Shown here: one piece after another, positions 1-7,793 of the stretch
Layout: every line of letters begins with the position of its first letter
Numbering within the stretch: position 1 is the stretch's first letter
Source of the DNA: a bacterium
Lineage (GTDB): Bacteria > Hinthialibacterota > Hinthialibacteria > OLB16
Reading direction: 5' to 3'
NCBI GenBank assembly: GCA_022072055.1
Contig: JAJVIK010000005.1
Location: 77,557 to 141,556 of the forward strand
DNA: 64,000 bases
Translations under genes and position numbers: made by a program
The notes under the pieces: model-generated
What the model was told of the DNA's origin: nothing
The model's input: the letters and a program-made list of their open reading frames with translations, nothing else
Databases searched by the model: none

Positions 1-891
1 CGGGTTCAGGCGAACTCCACCTGGAAGCTCCGCCTCGCCTCCGGGAAGGAACCGGTCCATCCAACACCAGTCATGGATCCGTTCGACCCACTGAGCGGCG
101 AATTTGTGGAATGACTCTCCGAGCCGCTCGAGGTGAAGGTTGTCGGGGTCCAGTTTGAAGAGGAACCGTCGCCCGGCGAAGGTTGTGGGAAAGAGCGCGC
201 CGCACAGGCGCCAATTGTTGAACAAGACCAAGCCGGCGGCGGATCCGGAGAAGAGCGCGAAAAGGGCAGCGCGAAGCCGCTCCCCCCGAGAGAGACAGTA
301 CGCCAGGAGCGGCAGGGCCAGAAGGAGCCCCTCCAGGCGGAGCAGGACCAAGCCGGCGAGCGCGAGCGAACACCAGAACGGATTGGGGAGAAACAGGGTT
401 CGGATCGCAACAATCCCACAGGAGGCAAACGCGACAGTTTCCATCCCGGAACGGGCGTGAAAGAGAAACACGCCTTGGCAGACGGTCAAGACCGCAAGCG
501 CCCAAGAGGCCTCTCGGCGGAACCTTGAGGAACCGGTCAGTCCCTTGGAAAAGAACCAGGGGAGAACCACCGCCAGGGGAAGAAGGCCGAGTGTCAGGCC
601 AAGGGCGCGAGTCCAGCGGACCAGGTCGACCTGAAGCGATTCGGAAATCCCGGGAGCCGAGGACAGCAGCGCGGCCCACAGTGGGCTGGTGACCCCCGCG
701 CTGGGCTCGCCTCGGTTGAAGGCCCATTCTCCATGCTCCCGAAGGTTGGCGGCAAAAACCAAGAAGATCCAGGCGTCATCCAGCGGAAAACCGAGCTCCT
801 CGGGCGTGAACCGGATCCAGACCGCGAGCAGGAGCGGCAGCGCCAAGTATCTCACGGCGGCAGCAGCCTCATCGGACCGCCCGGCGCTCAA
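1..891 (-). CDS. membrane glycosyltransferase-like protein (GT39/ArnT-like), C-terminus outside window
   Basis: The minus-strand frame is open from 891 through base 1, so the 3' end is missing. The translation is hydrophobic with several predicted membrane helices. Near the N-terminus it has an acidic DDAW motif, then NRGEP and VTSPLW, a pattern typical of polytopic lipid-linked-sugar transferases whose N-terminal acidic pair lies in an extracytoplasmic loop. Further on, FHARSGMET also fits this class. Such enzymes move a sugar from a polyprenyl carrier to a lipid or protein outside the cytoplasmic membrane. The TTG at 891 overlaps the TGA of the upstream peptidase gene (TTGA), suggesting coupling; a GTG at 855, preceded by GATGAGG, is an alternative start. 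Substrate unknown. Confidence 0.7.
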   Translation of the reverse strand, partial: MSAGRSDEAAAAVRYLALPLLLAVWIRFTPEELGFPLDDAWIFLVFAANLREHGEWAFNRGEPSAGVTSPLWAALLSSAPGISESLQVDLVRWTRALGLTLGLLPLAVVLPWFFSKGLTGSSRFRREASWALAVLTVCQGVFLFHARSGMETVAFASCGIVAIRTLFLPNPFWCSLALAGLVLLRLEGLLLALPLLAYCLSRGERLRAALFALFSGSAAGLVLFNNWRLCGALFPTTFAGRRFLFKLDPDNLHLERLGESFHKFAAQWVERIHDWCWMDRFLPGGEAELPGGVRLNP

Positions 892-3020
892 TCAGAGAGG
901 TGAAGGTCAAAAACCTTGAACAGGAAGGCGAATTCATCGGCCACCTCCGCGATGACTTTCGCGGTGGGTTTCCCACCGCCATGGCCCGCGCGGGTTTCGA
1001 CTCTCAAGAGGATTGGATTCTTGCTCGCGGCCTTGGCTTGAAGGGTGGCGGCGAATTTCTTGGAGTGGAGCGGCGCCACGCGGTCATCGGTGTCCGCCGA
1101 AGTGATCAGGATCGGCGGATACACGGCTCCCGCGCGGACATTGTGCAAGGGGGAGTAGGCCCGCAGGAACTTGAAATGCTCCGGGTCGGCTTCGGCGTTG
1201 CCATACTCCGGGGTCCAATACCTGCCGACTGTGAACTTGTGGTAGCGAAGCATGTCGATCACCGGCACCCCGCAGAGAACGGCGCCGAAGAGGTCGGGTC
1301 TCTGAAGCATGCAGGCCGCCACCAAGAGACCGCCGTTGCTGCCCCCTTCAATGGCAAGACGGGAGGGATTGGTCACCTTGTTTTGGATGAGCCACTCGGC
1401 GGCGGCGATGAAATCATCGAAGACATTCTGTTTCCGGCCGAGGATCCCTGCCTGGTGCCATTCCTCGCCATACTCGCCCCCGCCGCGAGTGTTGGCCATG
1501 GCAAACACCCCGCCCGCTTCCATCCAGAGGGCCCGGACCACGGAGAAGTAGGGGGTGAGTGTGGCGTTGAAGCCGCCATACCCATAGAGGAGTGTGGGAT
1601 TTGTCCCATCCGGAACCAACCCTTTCTTGTGGGTGAGGAACATCGGGAAGCGCGTTCCATCCTTGGAGACCGCGAAGACCTGTCTCGTCTCGTAAGGCTC
1701 CGGATCGAAATGCAGCCCTGGCTTGAAAACCACTTCCATTTTTTCGGAGTCGAACGCGTACCGGTGGATCGTGGTCGGGAAAAGGAAGGAAGTCAGGCCG
1801 AAGAACATTTCGGGGTCCTCGCGCCTCCCCCAGATCCCGCTCACCGATCCGAGAGCGGGGAGGTCCATCTCCCTTTCGAATGAACCCTCCAGGGAGAAGA
1901 TCCGGAGCACATGGTGGGCGTGGCGGAGGTAAGAGGCGACCAGCTTCCCTCCGGAGGTGAGGACAAAGTCGAGGGTGTCCTCGCTTTGCGGCAGGATGGT
2001 CTTCCAGTTTTCACGGGCCGGACTCGCGAGGTCGATGGCGATCACTCGCCCGCGGGGGGCATCGAGGTCCGTGTGAATTAAGAAGACAGGACCCAGGTTG
2101 TCGATCAGGTCATATTTGGCATCCCCTGCATCCAGGAGACGAACAAAGGGGGAGGAGCCTTCGACTTCCCGGTAATACAAGCGGTTCTTTGGGTCGGTGC
2201 CTCGGGTGACATGAAGAGTCAGGTATTTGCCGTCATCGGTCACGAACGGATGGAAGCCGAGTTCCTTGTCGGCGGGGTCCTCATGGATGAGGGGATCCTC
2301 GGATTGAGGGGTCCCAAGCGCGTGCCAGTAAACCCGCGAGTAGTTGTTCTCATCCTCTGGGGGGACGGTTCCCGGTTCGGGAAAGCGGTTGTAGAAGAAG
2401 CCGGAGGCATCCTGTTTCCAGGCCATTGAGGTGAACTTGCACCAACGGAGGATTTCGGGGAGATCCTCGCCGGTTTCGAGGCTGCGAACATGGACCTCTT
2501 GGGAATCGCTCCCCTTGGAGGAAAGGGCATACGACATCCATTTCCCATCCTCGCTGACCGCCCATCCGGTCAGCGCCACGGTCCCATCCTCACTGAGCGT
2601 GTTGGGGTCGAGGATGACCTGGGCCTCCCCACCAGGGGTGCGCGCCCGGTGGAGGACCGCTTGATTCTGGAGGCCATCATTCTTGGTGAAGAAATACTGC
2701 CCTCCGCGCTTGGTGGGAGTGGAGTATCTGGGATAATTCCAGAGCTTGGTGAGCTTGGAGCGAAGTTTCTCTCGTTCGGGGGTGTTCAGGAACGACTCGG
2801 TAAGTCGGTTCTGGGCTTCGACCCAGGCGATGGTCTCTTGAGAGTCCGGGTCTTCAAGCGGTCGGTACGGATCGGGGATGAGGGTCCCATGATAGTTGTC
2901 GACCACCTCCGAAACGGGAGCCGCCGGATAGTCCCAGGCCCCCTCGGATCGGGCCGTGGTCGGGAACAGGATCATGGCGAGCGCCCCAATGCTTCCAAGG
3001 ATGTGCTGAAGGATAGACAT
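888..3020 (-). CDS. prolyl oligopeptidase family serine peptidase (S9A), exported
   Basis: About 710 aa. It hydrolyses peptide bonds after proline in short peptides. A signal peptide (MSILQHILGSIGALAM..., ending near TTARSEG) argues for the ATG at 3020 rather than further upstream, and places the enzyme in the periplasm or outside. An N-terminal beta-propeller domain (residues about 60-420) precedes an alpha/beta-hydrolase domain. The catalytic residues are visible: Ser near 559 in GGSNGGL, Asp near 643 in SADTDDR, His near 678 in AGHGGG. Length matches the S9A family. Divergent from the pilin gene at 3146; it overlaps the glycosyltransferase downstream by the TTGA junction. No strong Shine-Dalgarno is seen at the chosen start. 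Confidence 0.93.
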   Translation of the reverse strand: MSILQHILGSIGALAMILFPTTARSEGAWDYPAAPVSEVVDNYHGTLIPDPYRPLEDPDSQETIAWVEAQNRLTESFLNTPEREKLRSKLTKLWNYPRYSTPTKRGGQYFFTKNDGLQNQAVLHRARTPGGEAQVILDPNTLSEDGTVALTGWAVSEDGKWMSYALSSKGSDSQEVHVRSLETGEDLPEILRWCKFTSMAWKQDASGFFYNRFPEPGTVPPEDENNYSRVYWHALGTPQSEDPLIHEDPADKELGFHPFVTDDGKYLTLHVTRGTDPKNRLYYREVEGSSPFVRLLDAGDAKYDLIDNLGPVFLIHTDLDAPRGRVIAIDLASPARENWKTILPQSEDTLDFVLTSGGKLVASYLRHAHHVLRIFSLEGSFEREMDLPALGSVSGIWGRREDPEMFFGLTSFLFPTTIHRYAFDSEKMEVVFKPGLHFDPEPYETRQVFAVSKDGTRFPMFLTHKKGLVPDGTNPTLLYGYGGFNATLTPYFSVVRALWMEAGGVFAMANTRGGGEYGEEWHQAGILGRKQNVFDDFIAAAEWLIQNKVTNPSRLAIEGGSNGGLLVAACMLQRPDLFGAVLCGVPVIDMLRYHKFTVGRYWTPEYGNAEADPEHFKFLRAYSPLHNVRAGAVYPPILITSADTDDRVAPLHSKKFAATLQAKAASKNPILLRVETRAGHGGGKPTAKVIAEVADEFAFLFKVFDLHLSD

Positions 3021-3072
3021 GCCAAGGGGGATCGTGGGGGAAAAATTCCGTCTTGTGAATCCTATTTTCTGT

Positions 3073-3102
3073 TTGACAAGGTCGTGTTCCGAGAGTGAGA
3101 AT
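3073..3102 (+). promoter_or_regulatory. possible sigma70-type promoter for the first pseudopilin
   Basis: TTGACA at 3073-3078 is followed after 18 bases by GAGAAT at 3097-3102, about 45 bases before the ATG at 3146. The -35 box is perfect and the -10 box matches in four of six bases. Weak evidence. Confidence 0.25.
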
Positions 3103-3145
3103 GGCCGCGGTTTCGGGCTTCGGATAAAACGATTAAGGGGCGGAC

Positions 3146-3814
3146 ATGACAAAACAAGGACGGGTTCACCGAAAGCCGAAGGAGGGGAGCGGGTTCACCC
3201 TGATCGAGCTCTTGATCGTGATCGCGATCATCCTGATCCTGATCGCGATCGCGCTGCCCAACTTCACCGAGGCGCAGCTCCGCGCTCAGCTCACACGGGT
3301 CAAGGCCGAGCTGCGCTCTCTCACAATCGCCCTGGAGTCTTACAACATCGACTTCAAGCGCTATCCCCTGGATGACAGTGAGGTTCCCAGTCCGCTCCAC
3401 CCCTTCGGGGGCGAGGATGTCTCCGGGGCCGATTGGTATTCCTTCTTGGTGCTCACCACTCCCCACAAATACATGGAGGCGGTTCCCCAGGATTACTTCC
3501 AGGACCGCAACGCTTCGGCGCTCGCGGAGGTGCCCTATCTGACCTACAACTACCACGAACAGAAATCGCTCCTCGATCCCCGCGGCACCCCCAGCGCGGG
3601 GAGAATCCTCAAGCGGTACAATGTGGATTGGGTGGTCTTTGGGATCGGGCCGGACCGTAAGTGGCAGATCGAGACCGTGGCCAGCGACTTCCAGATCATT
3701 CAAGCGCTGGAACAAGGGAAATCCGGGGGCTCATTTTTCAGCTACAACCCGACTAACGGGAGTAAATCGCTGGGGGATATCTTCCTTACGAACCGAAATC
3801 CGGTGTTTCGGTGA
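3146..3814 (+). CDS. type II secretion/type IV pseudopilin (GspG-like)
   Basis: 222 aa with a class III prepilin leader: basic residues, then G|FTLIELLIVIAIIL followed by a 20-residue hydrophobic helix and ALPNF, so processing should occur between Gly16 and Phe17 by prepilin peptidase PilD/GspO. The globular part is 180 aa, ending with the NPTNGSKSLGDI signature also found in the two other pilins of this window. Pseudopilins build the short periplasmic piston of type II secretion or related assemblies. AAGGGG lies seven bases before the ATG. No pilus motor genes are in the window, so the exact machine is unknown. Confidence 0.9.
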   Translation: MTKQGRVHRKPKEGSGFTLIELLIVIAIILILIAIALPNFTEAQLRAQLTRVKAELRSLTIALESYNIDFKRYPLDDSEVPSPLHPFGGEDVSGADWYSFLVLTTPHKYMEAVPQDYFQDRNASALAEVPYLTYNYHEQKSLLDPRGTPSAGRILKRYNVDWVVFGIGPDRKWQIETVASDFQIIQALEQGKSGGSFFSYNPTNGSKSLGDIFLTNRNPVFR

Positions 3815-3879
3815 TCCGTGTATCCAAAGGACCGGCCAAGATGCACCTAGCACCCTTCACTGTTCCTGGTTTTTTGCGC

Positions 3880-3908
3880 TTGCAGATGTTATGACATTAT
3901 GATATCTT
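3880..3908 (+). promoter_or_regulatory. promoter TTGCAG-17-TATCTT upstream of second pseudopilin
   Basis: TTGCAG at 3880-3885 and TATCTT at 3903-3908, separated by exactly 17 bases, in an AT-rich stretch 58 bases upstream of the ATG at 3966. The same box pair with the same spacing recurs at 23737, 31147, 14660 and (minus strand) 56415, which raises confidence. TATGAT at 3898 behind TTGCGC at 3874 is an overlapping alternative. Confidence 0.5.
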
Positions 3909-3965
3909 GAGTCGAACGGCTTGCGGAGTTCCGCCCAACAACCTGAGGAACAGGAGTTGAGTCCC

Positions 3966-4658
3966 ATGTCGATTCGAGCCCTGAGAGGTTCCGGACCCGC
4001 GCGGGGGTTCACGTTGATCGAGCTCTTGATCGTGATCGCCATCATCCTGATCCTGATCGCGATAGCCCTGCCGAATTTCCTGGAAGCCCAGATCCGCGCC
4101 AAGGTCACCAAGGCCAAGGGGGAGCTCCGAACGCTGCAGACCGCTCACGAGGCCTATTATACGACCTACAACAACACATACCCGTTCAACCACCGAAGCG
4201 CGGGGACTCCCGCGGCCTCTGATGGGGATTCCGGGATTACCACCACGGACTGCGGGGGGCGGGATGGGGTGTTCAATCAGGCGCCTTACTATAGTTTTGA
4301 GTCAGTGGGGTATGTGATCACCACCCCGATCAAGTTTATCACCAGCGCGGAACTCCAGGATGCCTTTCAGTTACATGGCAACCCCAGCGCGGCAAACCGT
4401 CCCCACATCTATCGCTACTCCAGCACCAAGATCGCCCATTGTCGCGGGTTCGGGCACGGCATCGCCTACCGCTATGAACGTCACAACAACCTTCCGGGCT
4501 ACCAGTCCCGCCCCACGCGTCTGAAGTATCCCAACCAGGGATACATGCTCTGGTCGATCGGTCCGGACACCTCGGATGGGTTTTGCCAGGAAAGTCCCGG
4601 CTATGCTCCCACGAACGGCACTTCCAGCCGTGGGGATATTTGTGTGTTCGCGCCCTAG
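3966..4658 (+). CDS. type II secretion/type IV pseudopilin
   Basis: 230 aa. The leader MSIRALRGSGPARG|FTLIELL has the expected Gly-Phe cleavage site and the +5 Glu, followed by the conserved hydrophobic helix and ALPNFLEAQ. The start is fixed by AGGAG at 3952 and by the short basic leader. The globular domain contains several Cys and ends with YAPTNGTSSRGDICVF, the same C-terminal signature as the other two pilins. Only 15 bases separate its stop from the GTG of the GH5-like gene, so the two are probably co-transcribed, which links the pilin to secretion or surface display of carbohydrate-active proteins. Confidence 0.9.
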   Translation: MSIRALRGSGPARGFTLIELLIVIAIILILIAIALPNFLEAQIRAKVTKAKGELRTLQTAHEAYYTTYNNTYPFNHRSAGTPAASDGDSGITTTDCGGRDGVFNQAPYYSFESVGYVITTPIKFITSAELQDAFQLHGNPSAANRPHIYRYSSTKIAHCRGFGHGIAYRYERHNNLPGYQSRPTRLKYPNQGYMLWSIGPDTSDGFCQESPGYAPTNGTSSRGDICVFAP

Positions 4659-4673
4659 CGGGCGGGGAATCCG

Positions 4674-6758
4674 GTGTCGCTTCCCCTGTTCGCTCTGCTG
4701 ATCTCCGCCGTGACCGCCACGGTTGGGGAGCAACCCTCAGGTCCGCCGTTCTTGGAGCAGTCCATTCGCTTGACTGGCCTTGCTGGAAACCCGTTTGACA
4801 CACGGGACATTCGAGTTGACGCCCAGCTACGCCTCCCCAACGGAGGAACCGTGGAGCTCCCCTGTTTCCTCCACTCCGACGGCGACTGGCGCTTTCGCTT
4901 CGCTCCCTCGGAGGCCGGAGAACACCGCTATGAGGTGAGGGTCACCGAGAAGGGGGGAAAAGCGCGGCGGGTGAAGGAGGGAGTCTTCACCGCCAGGTCG
5001 GCTTCCCGGGGTCGATTCATCGGCATTCACCCCCACAATCAGCGCTACTTTGCGACGCGAGACGGTCAAACCTTCTATCCGGTCGGCGAGAACCTGGGGT
5101 GGGTGTCGGGGGCGGGCGAGACCTATGAGGTGTATCTGCGGAAGATTGGGAACGCGGGGGCCAACTGGATTCGATTGTGGATGTGTTCGTGGGGACTGAC
5201 CGCTCTCGAATGGATGGCGAGCGCGGGTCCGATGTATCGGGGCTTGGAGGGATATAGCCTCGAAAACGCGGCAAGGACCGACCGCATCTTCGAGGAGGCG
5301 CTCGCCCAGGGGATCGCCATCCAGTTGGTCATCAACCACCATGGGCAGTATTCCACCGAAGTGAACCCGAATTGGGACTCGAATCCGGAGAATGTCAAGA
5401 ACGGCGGATTCCTGAAGGACCCTAAGGAGTTCTTCACCCACCCCGAGGCGAAACAACGATACAGGGACCGTGTGCGTTACCTGGCGGCGCGCTGGGGCGC
5501 CTATCCCAATCTGTTCGCCTGGGAGCTCTGGAACGAGGTCAACAACACGGACGCCCTCCGAAAGGGATCGGTCGAGGAGAAACGCGCGGTGCTCGCCTGG
5601 CATCGCGAGATGGCCGCCTATCTCAGGGAGCTCGACCCCCACGACCACCTGATCACCACCAGTGGGTGTGTGGCGGACGAGTCATTCGAGGATGCGACCT
5701 GGGGACTGGCCGAGTTCGATTTCAATCAGGCGCATGATTATGTGGACAACCTGCCGGATCGGATTCGCTCCCAGTCCGAACGGATGCTCGCGCATGGGAA
5801 GCCGTTCTTTTTCGGGGAGCTCGGCATCGCCGACCACCAGGCGCCGGAGTGGGAGAGCGGGACTCCCCTGCATGACATGCTCTGGGCCTCCCTGGTTTCT
5901 CCGGTGGCGGGGACGGCAATGACCTGGTGGTGGGACCTTCATGTGGAGAAGCACAACCTTTATCCCCATTTCACGCCGGTCAGGAAAGTGGTCGATTCAG
6001 TGGACTGGGCGACTCAAGACTTCCGGATCTCGAAGATTGAATGGAGAAGCCGGGACCCCCGCAGGGCAGATCTCCACCTCTTTCCGGGAGTCGGCTGGGA
6101 AAGGAGTCGAGTGGAGCGAATCTCGGTGAGCTCCCTTGAAGGGGCGCCGGGAATGGGGCTGCTTTCGCGCTATCTCCAGGGGACAGGCAAGCCCGAGATG
6201 CGAGTCGAACCTGTTTTTGACCTCATCCTCGAGGCTCCGACACGCGCCACGCTCTCTTTTTCCCGAGTAAGCAACGGGGGCGCGGACCTCCGGGCGCTTC
6301 TTGATGGGGATCTCCTCGCGCGCAAGGAGTTCCCCAGGTCCGAGAAACCCGACGAAGAGGACGCGGCGCCCCTTGAGGATCTTTCTTTCGAGATCCCTGA
6401 TGGGGGACACGCGCTGGTCTTATCCAACCGGGGAGAGGACTGGGTGGAACTCAAGAGTTTCAGGCTCGAGGGCTTTGCCGATCCGCTCCTCGCGCTCGGC
6501 ATGGCAGGAGAGAGCGAGGCGCTAGTCTGGACGCGTGTCCGCGCGGAAGGCTTGGTGGGAGACCCAGATTTGCCTGACGGAGCGGAGGTCCGAGTCCCGG
6601 GGCTTCGCCTGGGCCGTTACCGCATTGTCCGCTGGGACACGCTCACGGGAGAGACTTGGGAGCTCGATCCGGCGCGAGCGGAGGATTCCGGGCTGGCTTT
6701 TCAGACAGGCCCCATCCGCGGCGACGCCTTCTTTCAGATCACTCGGATGGGGGACTGA
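4674..6758 (+). CDS. secreted GH-A clan glycoside hydrolase (DUF5060 domain plus GH5-like barrel)
   Basis: 694 aa starting at GTG 4674, preceded by GGCGGGG. A short signal peptide (LPLFALLISAVTATVG) is followed by a DUF5060-like beta domain (about 25-110), then a TIM barrel (about 115-450) with GENLGWVSG. The acid/base Glu is visible in WELWNEVNN (near 287) and the putative nucleophile Glu in FFFGELGIAD (near 380), with a WWWD motif after it, as in GH5 and relatives. Residues 450-694 form extra beta domains. It should cleave beta-linked plant or microbial polysaccharide outside the cytoplasm; substrate cannot be read from sequence. Probably co-transcribed with the pilin upstream. Confidence 0.85.
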   Translation: MSLPLFALLISAVTATVGEQPSGPPFLEQSIRLTGLAGNPFDTRDIRVDAQLRLPNGGTVELPCFLHSDGDWRFRFAPSEAGEHRYEVRVTEKGGKARRVKEGVFTARSASRGRFIGIHPHNQRYFATRDGQTFYPVGENLGWVSGAGETYEVYLRKIGNAGANWIRLWMCSWGLTALEWMASAGPMYRGLEGYSLENAARTDRIFEEALAQGIAIQLVINHHGQYSTEVNPNWDSNPENVKNGGFLKDPKEFFTHPEAKQRYRDRVRYLAARWGAYPNLFAWELWNEVNNTDALRKGSVEEKRAVLAWHREMAAYLRELDPHDHLITTSGCVADESFEDATWGLAEFDFNQAHDYVDNLPDRIRSQSERMLAHGKPFFFGELGIADHQAPEWESGTPLHDMLWASLVSPVAGTAMTWWWDLHVEKHNLYPHFTPVRKVVDSVDWATQDFRISKIEWRSRDPRRADLHLFPGVGWERSRVERISVSSLEGAPGMGLLSRYLQGTGKPEMRVEPVFDLILEAPTRATLSFSRVSNGGADLRALLDGDLLARKEFPRSEKPDEEDAAPLEDLSFEIPDGGHALVLSNRGEDWVELKSFRLEGFADPLLALGMAGESEALVWTRVRAEGLVGDPDLPDGAEVRVPGLRLGRYRIVRWDTLTGETWELDPARAEDSGLAFQTGPIRGDAFFQITRMGD

Positions 6759-6765
6759 CAGGGCC

Positions 6766-7656
6766 CTACTTCACCACGGAAAAGAGCGGCTCGGACTTGG
6801 GCGATTTCGGTTTCTCCACGGAGTGAGGAGCGAACTCCTGATGCGCGAGGATGGCGCGCACGCTATCGAGGAGTGAATCCAGGGTGAAGGGCTTCACCAG
6901 GGTGTCCGCCGCGCCGAGCCTTCGCGCCACCGCCTTGGTCTGCTCATCCAGAACCTCGGTGAGGAAGACGATCGGCAGGTCCCGAGTGGTCTCGCGCACA
7001 TTGAGCATCCGAGAGAGATCGAAGCCATCCAGCTTGGGCATCTGGACATCCGTGATGATCAGGTTGACTCGGTTTTCATGGAGACGAACCAAACCTTCCA
7101 GGCCATCCTTCGCGGCACAGACATCGTATCCGGCGCCTTTGAGCGCGGTGCAGAGCATTTGGAGCAGCGGCTCATAATCATCAATGACCAGGATGCAGGG
7201 TTTGCGTGGTCCCAACGGCTCCTCGGCGGGGGACGGAACGCGGGTTTCAAGGGTCTCCGCCGCGGAGGTCTCAAGACTGGGAAGCTCCACCTCCATCTCG
7301 ACCACGACTTCCTTTTCCATGGATGGGCTTTCTGGGTGGGGCTTTGAATCGAGGGTGGGCTCGGGATCGGAGGGGGCCGGGGCCTCTTTGGCTTTCTTCG
7401 CGGGGGACCCGCCATAGACCTCGATCTTGACCGCCTTGGGGTCGAAGGTTCTCTGAGCGGCGGCCTGCCCCGGACGGAAGACCTCCTCCTCCAGTTTCTT
7501 GAGGTGCTCGGGCTTCTCGACCTTTTCCGCGAGCTCGGAAGCAGGGGGCTGGCCTTTCTCCCAAGCCTTCTTGAGAGTGATCAGCGCCAGGCATTCCTTG
7601 GCCCAGGCCATGACTTGGACCAGGATGGAATGGTATTTCGAAGACCTTCCTCGCAT
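6766..7656 (-). CDS. single-domain response regulator with unusual N-terminal extension
   Basis: 296 aa. Residues about 150-275 form a CheY-like receiver: acidic pocket IDDYE, phospho-acceptor Asp in IITDVQMPKLDG, Thr in FLTEV and Lys in LVKPF. The first 80 residues are a helical segment I do not recognise; residues 90-150 are low-complexity, Pro/Glu-rich and look like a flexible linker. No DNA-binding or enzymatic output domain follows, so it probably signals by protein contact. Convergent with the GH5 gene (7 bases between stops). GAGG about ten bases upstream supports the ATG at 7656. The hybrid kinase at 37620 is a possible but unproven partner. Confidence 0.85.
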   Translation of the reverse strand: MRGRSSKYHSILVQVMAWAKECLALITLKKAWEKGQPPASELAEKVEKPEHLKKLEEEVFRPGQAAAQRTFDPKAVKIEVYGGSPAKKAKEAPAPSDPEPTLDSKPHPESPSMEKEVVVEMEVELPSLETSAAETLETRVPSPAEEPLGPRKPCILVIDDYEPLLQMLCTALKGAGYDVCAAKDGLEGLVRLHENRVNLIITDVQMPKLDGFDLSRMLNVRETTRDLPIVFLTEVLDEQTKAVARRLGAADTLVKPFTLDSLLDSVRAILAHQEFAPHSVEKPKSPKSEPLFSVVK

Positions 7657-7793
7657 GGTGGTCGGACCTCAATCGCAAAGGTGAAGGGCAACTCCCCATT
7701 CCAGTGTCGGCGGAAAGCAGACAAGATTGAGTTAAATCTGAGATAAAACGGGGTAACTTTAAGGGAGAAAAGTCATTACAACCGGAGAATTCA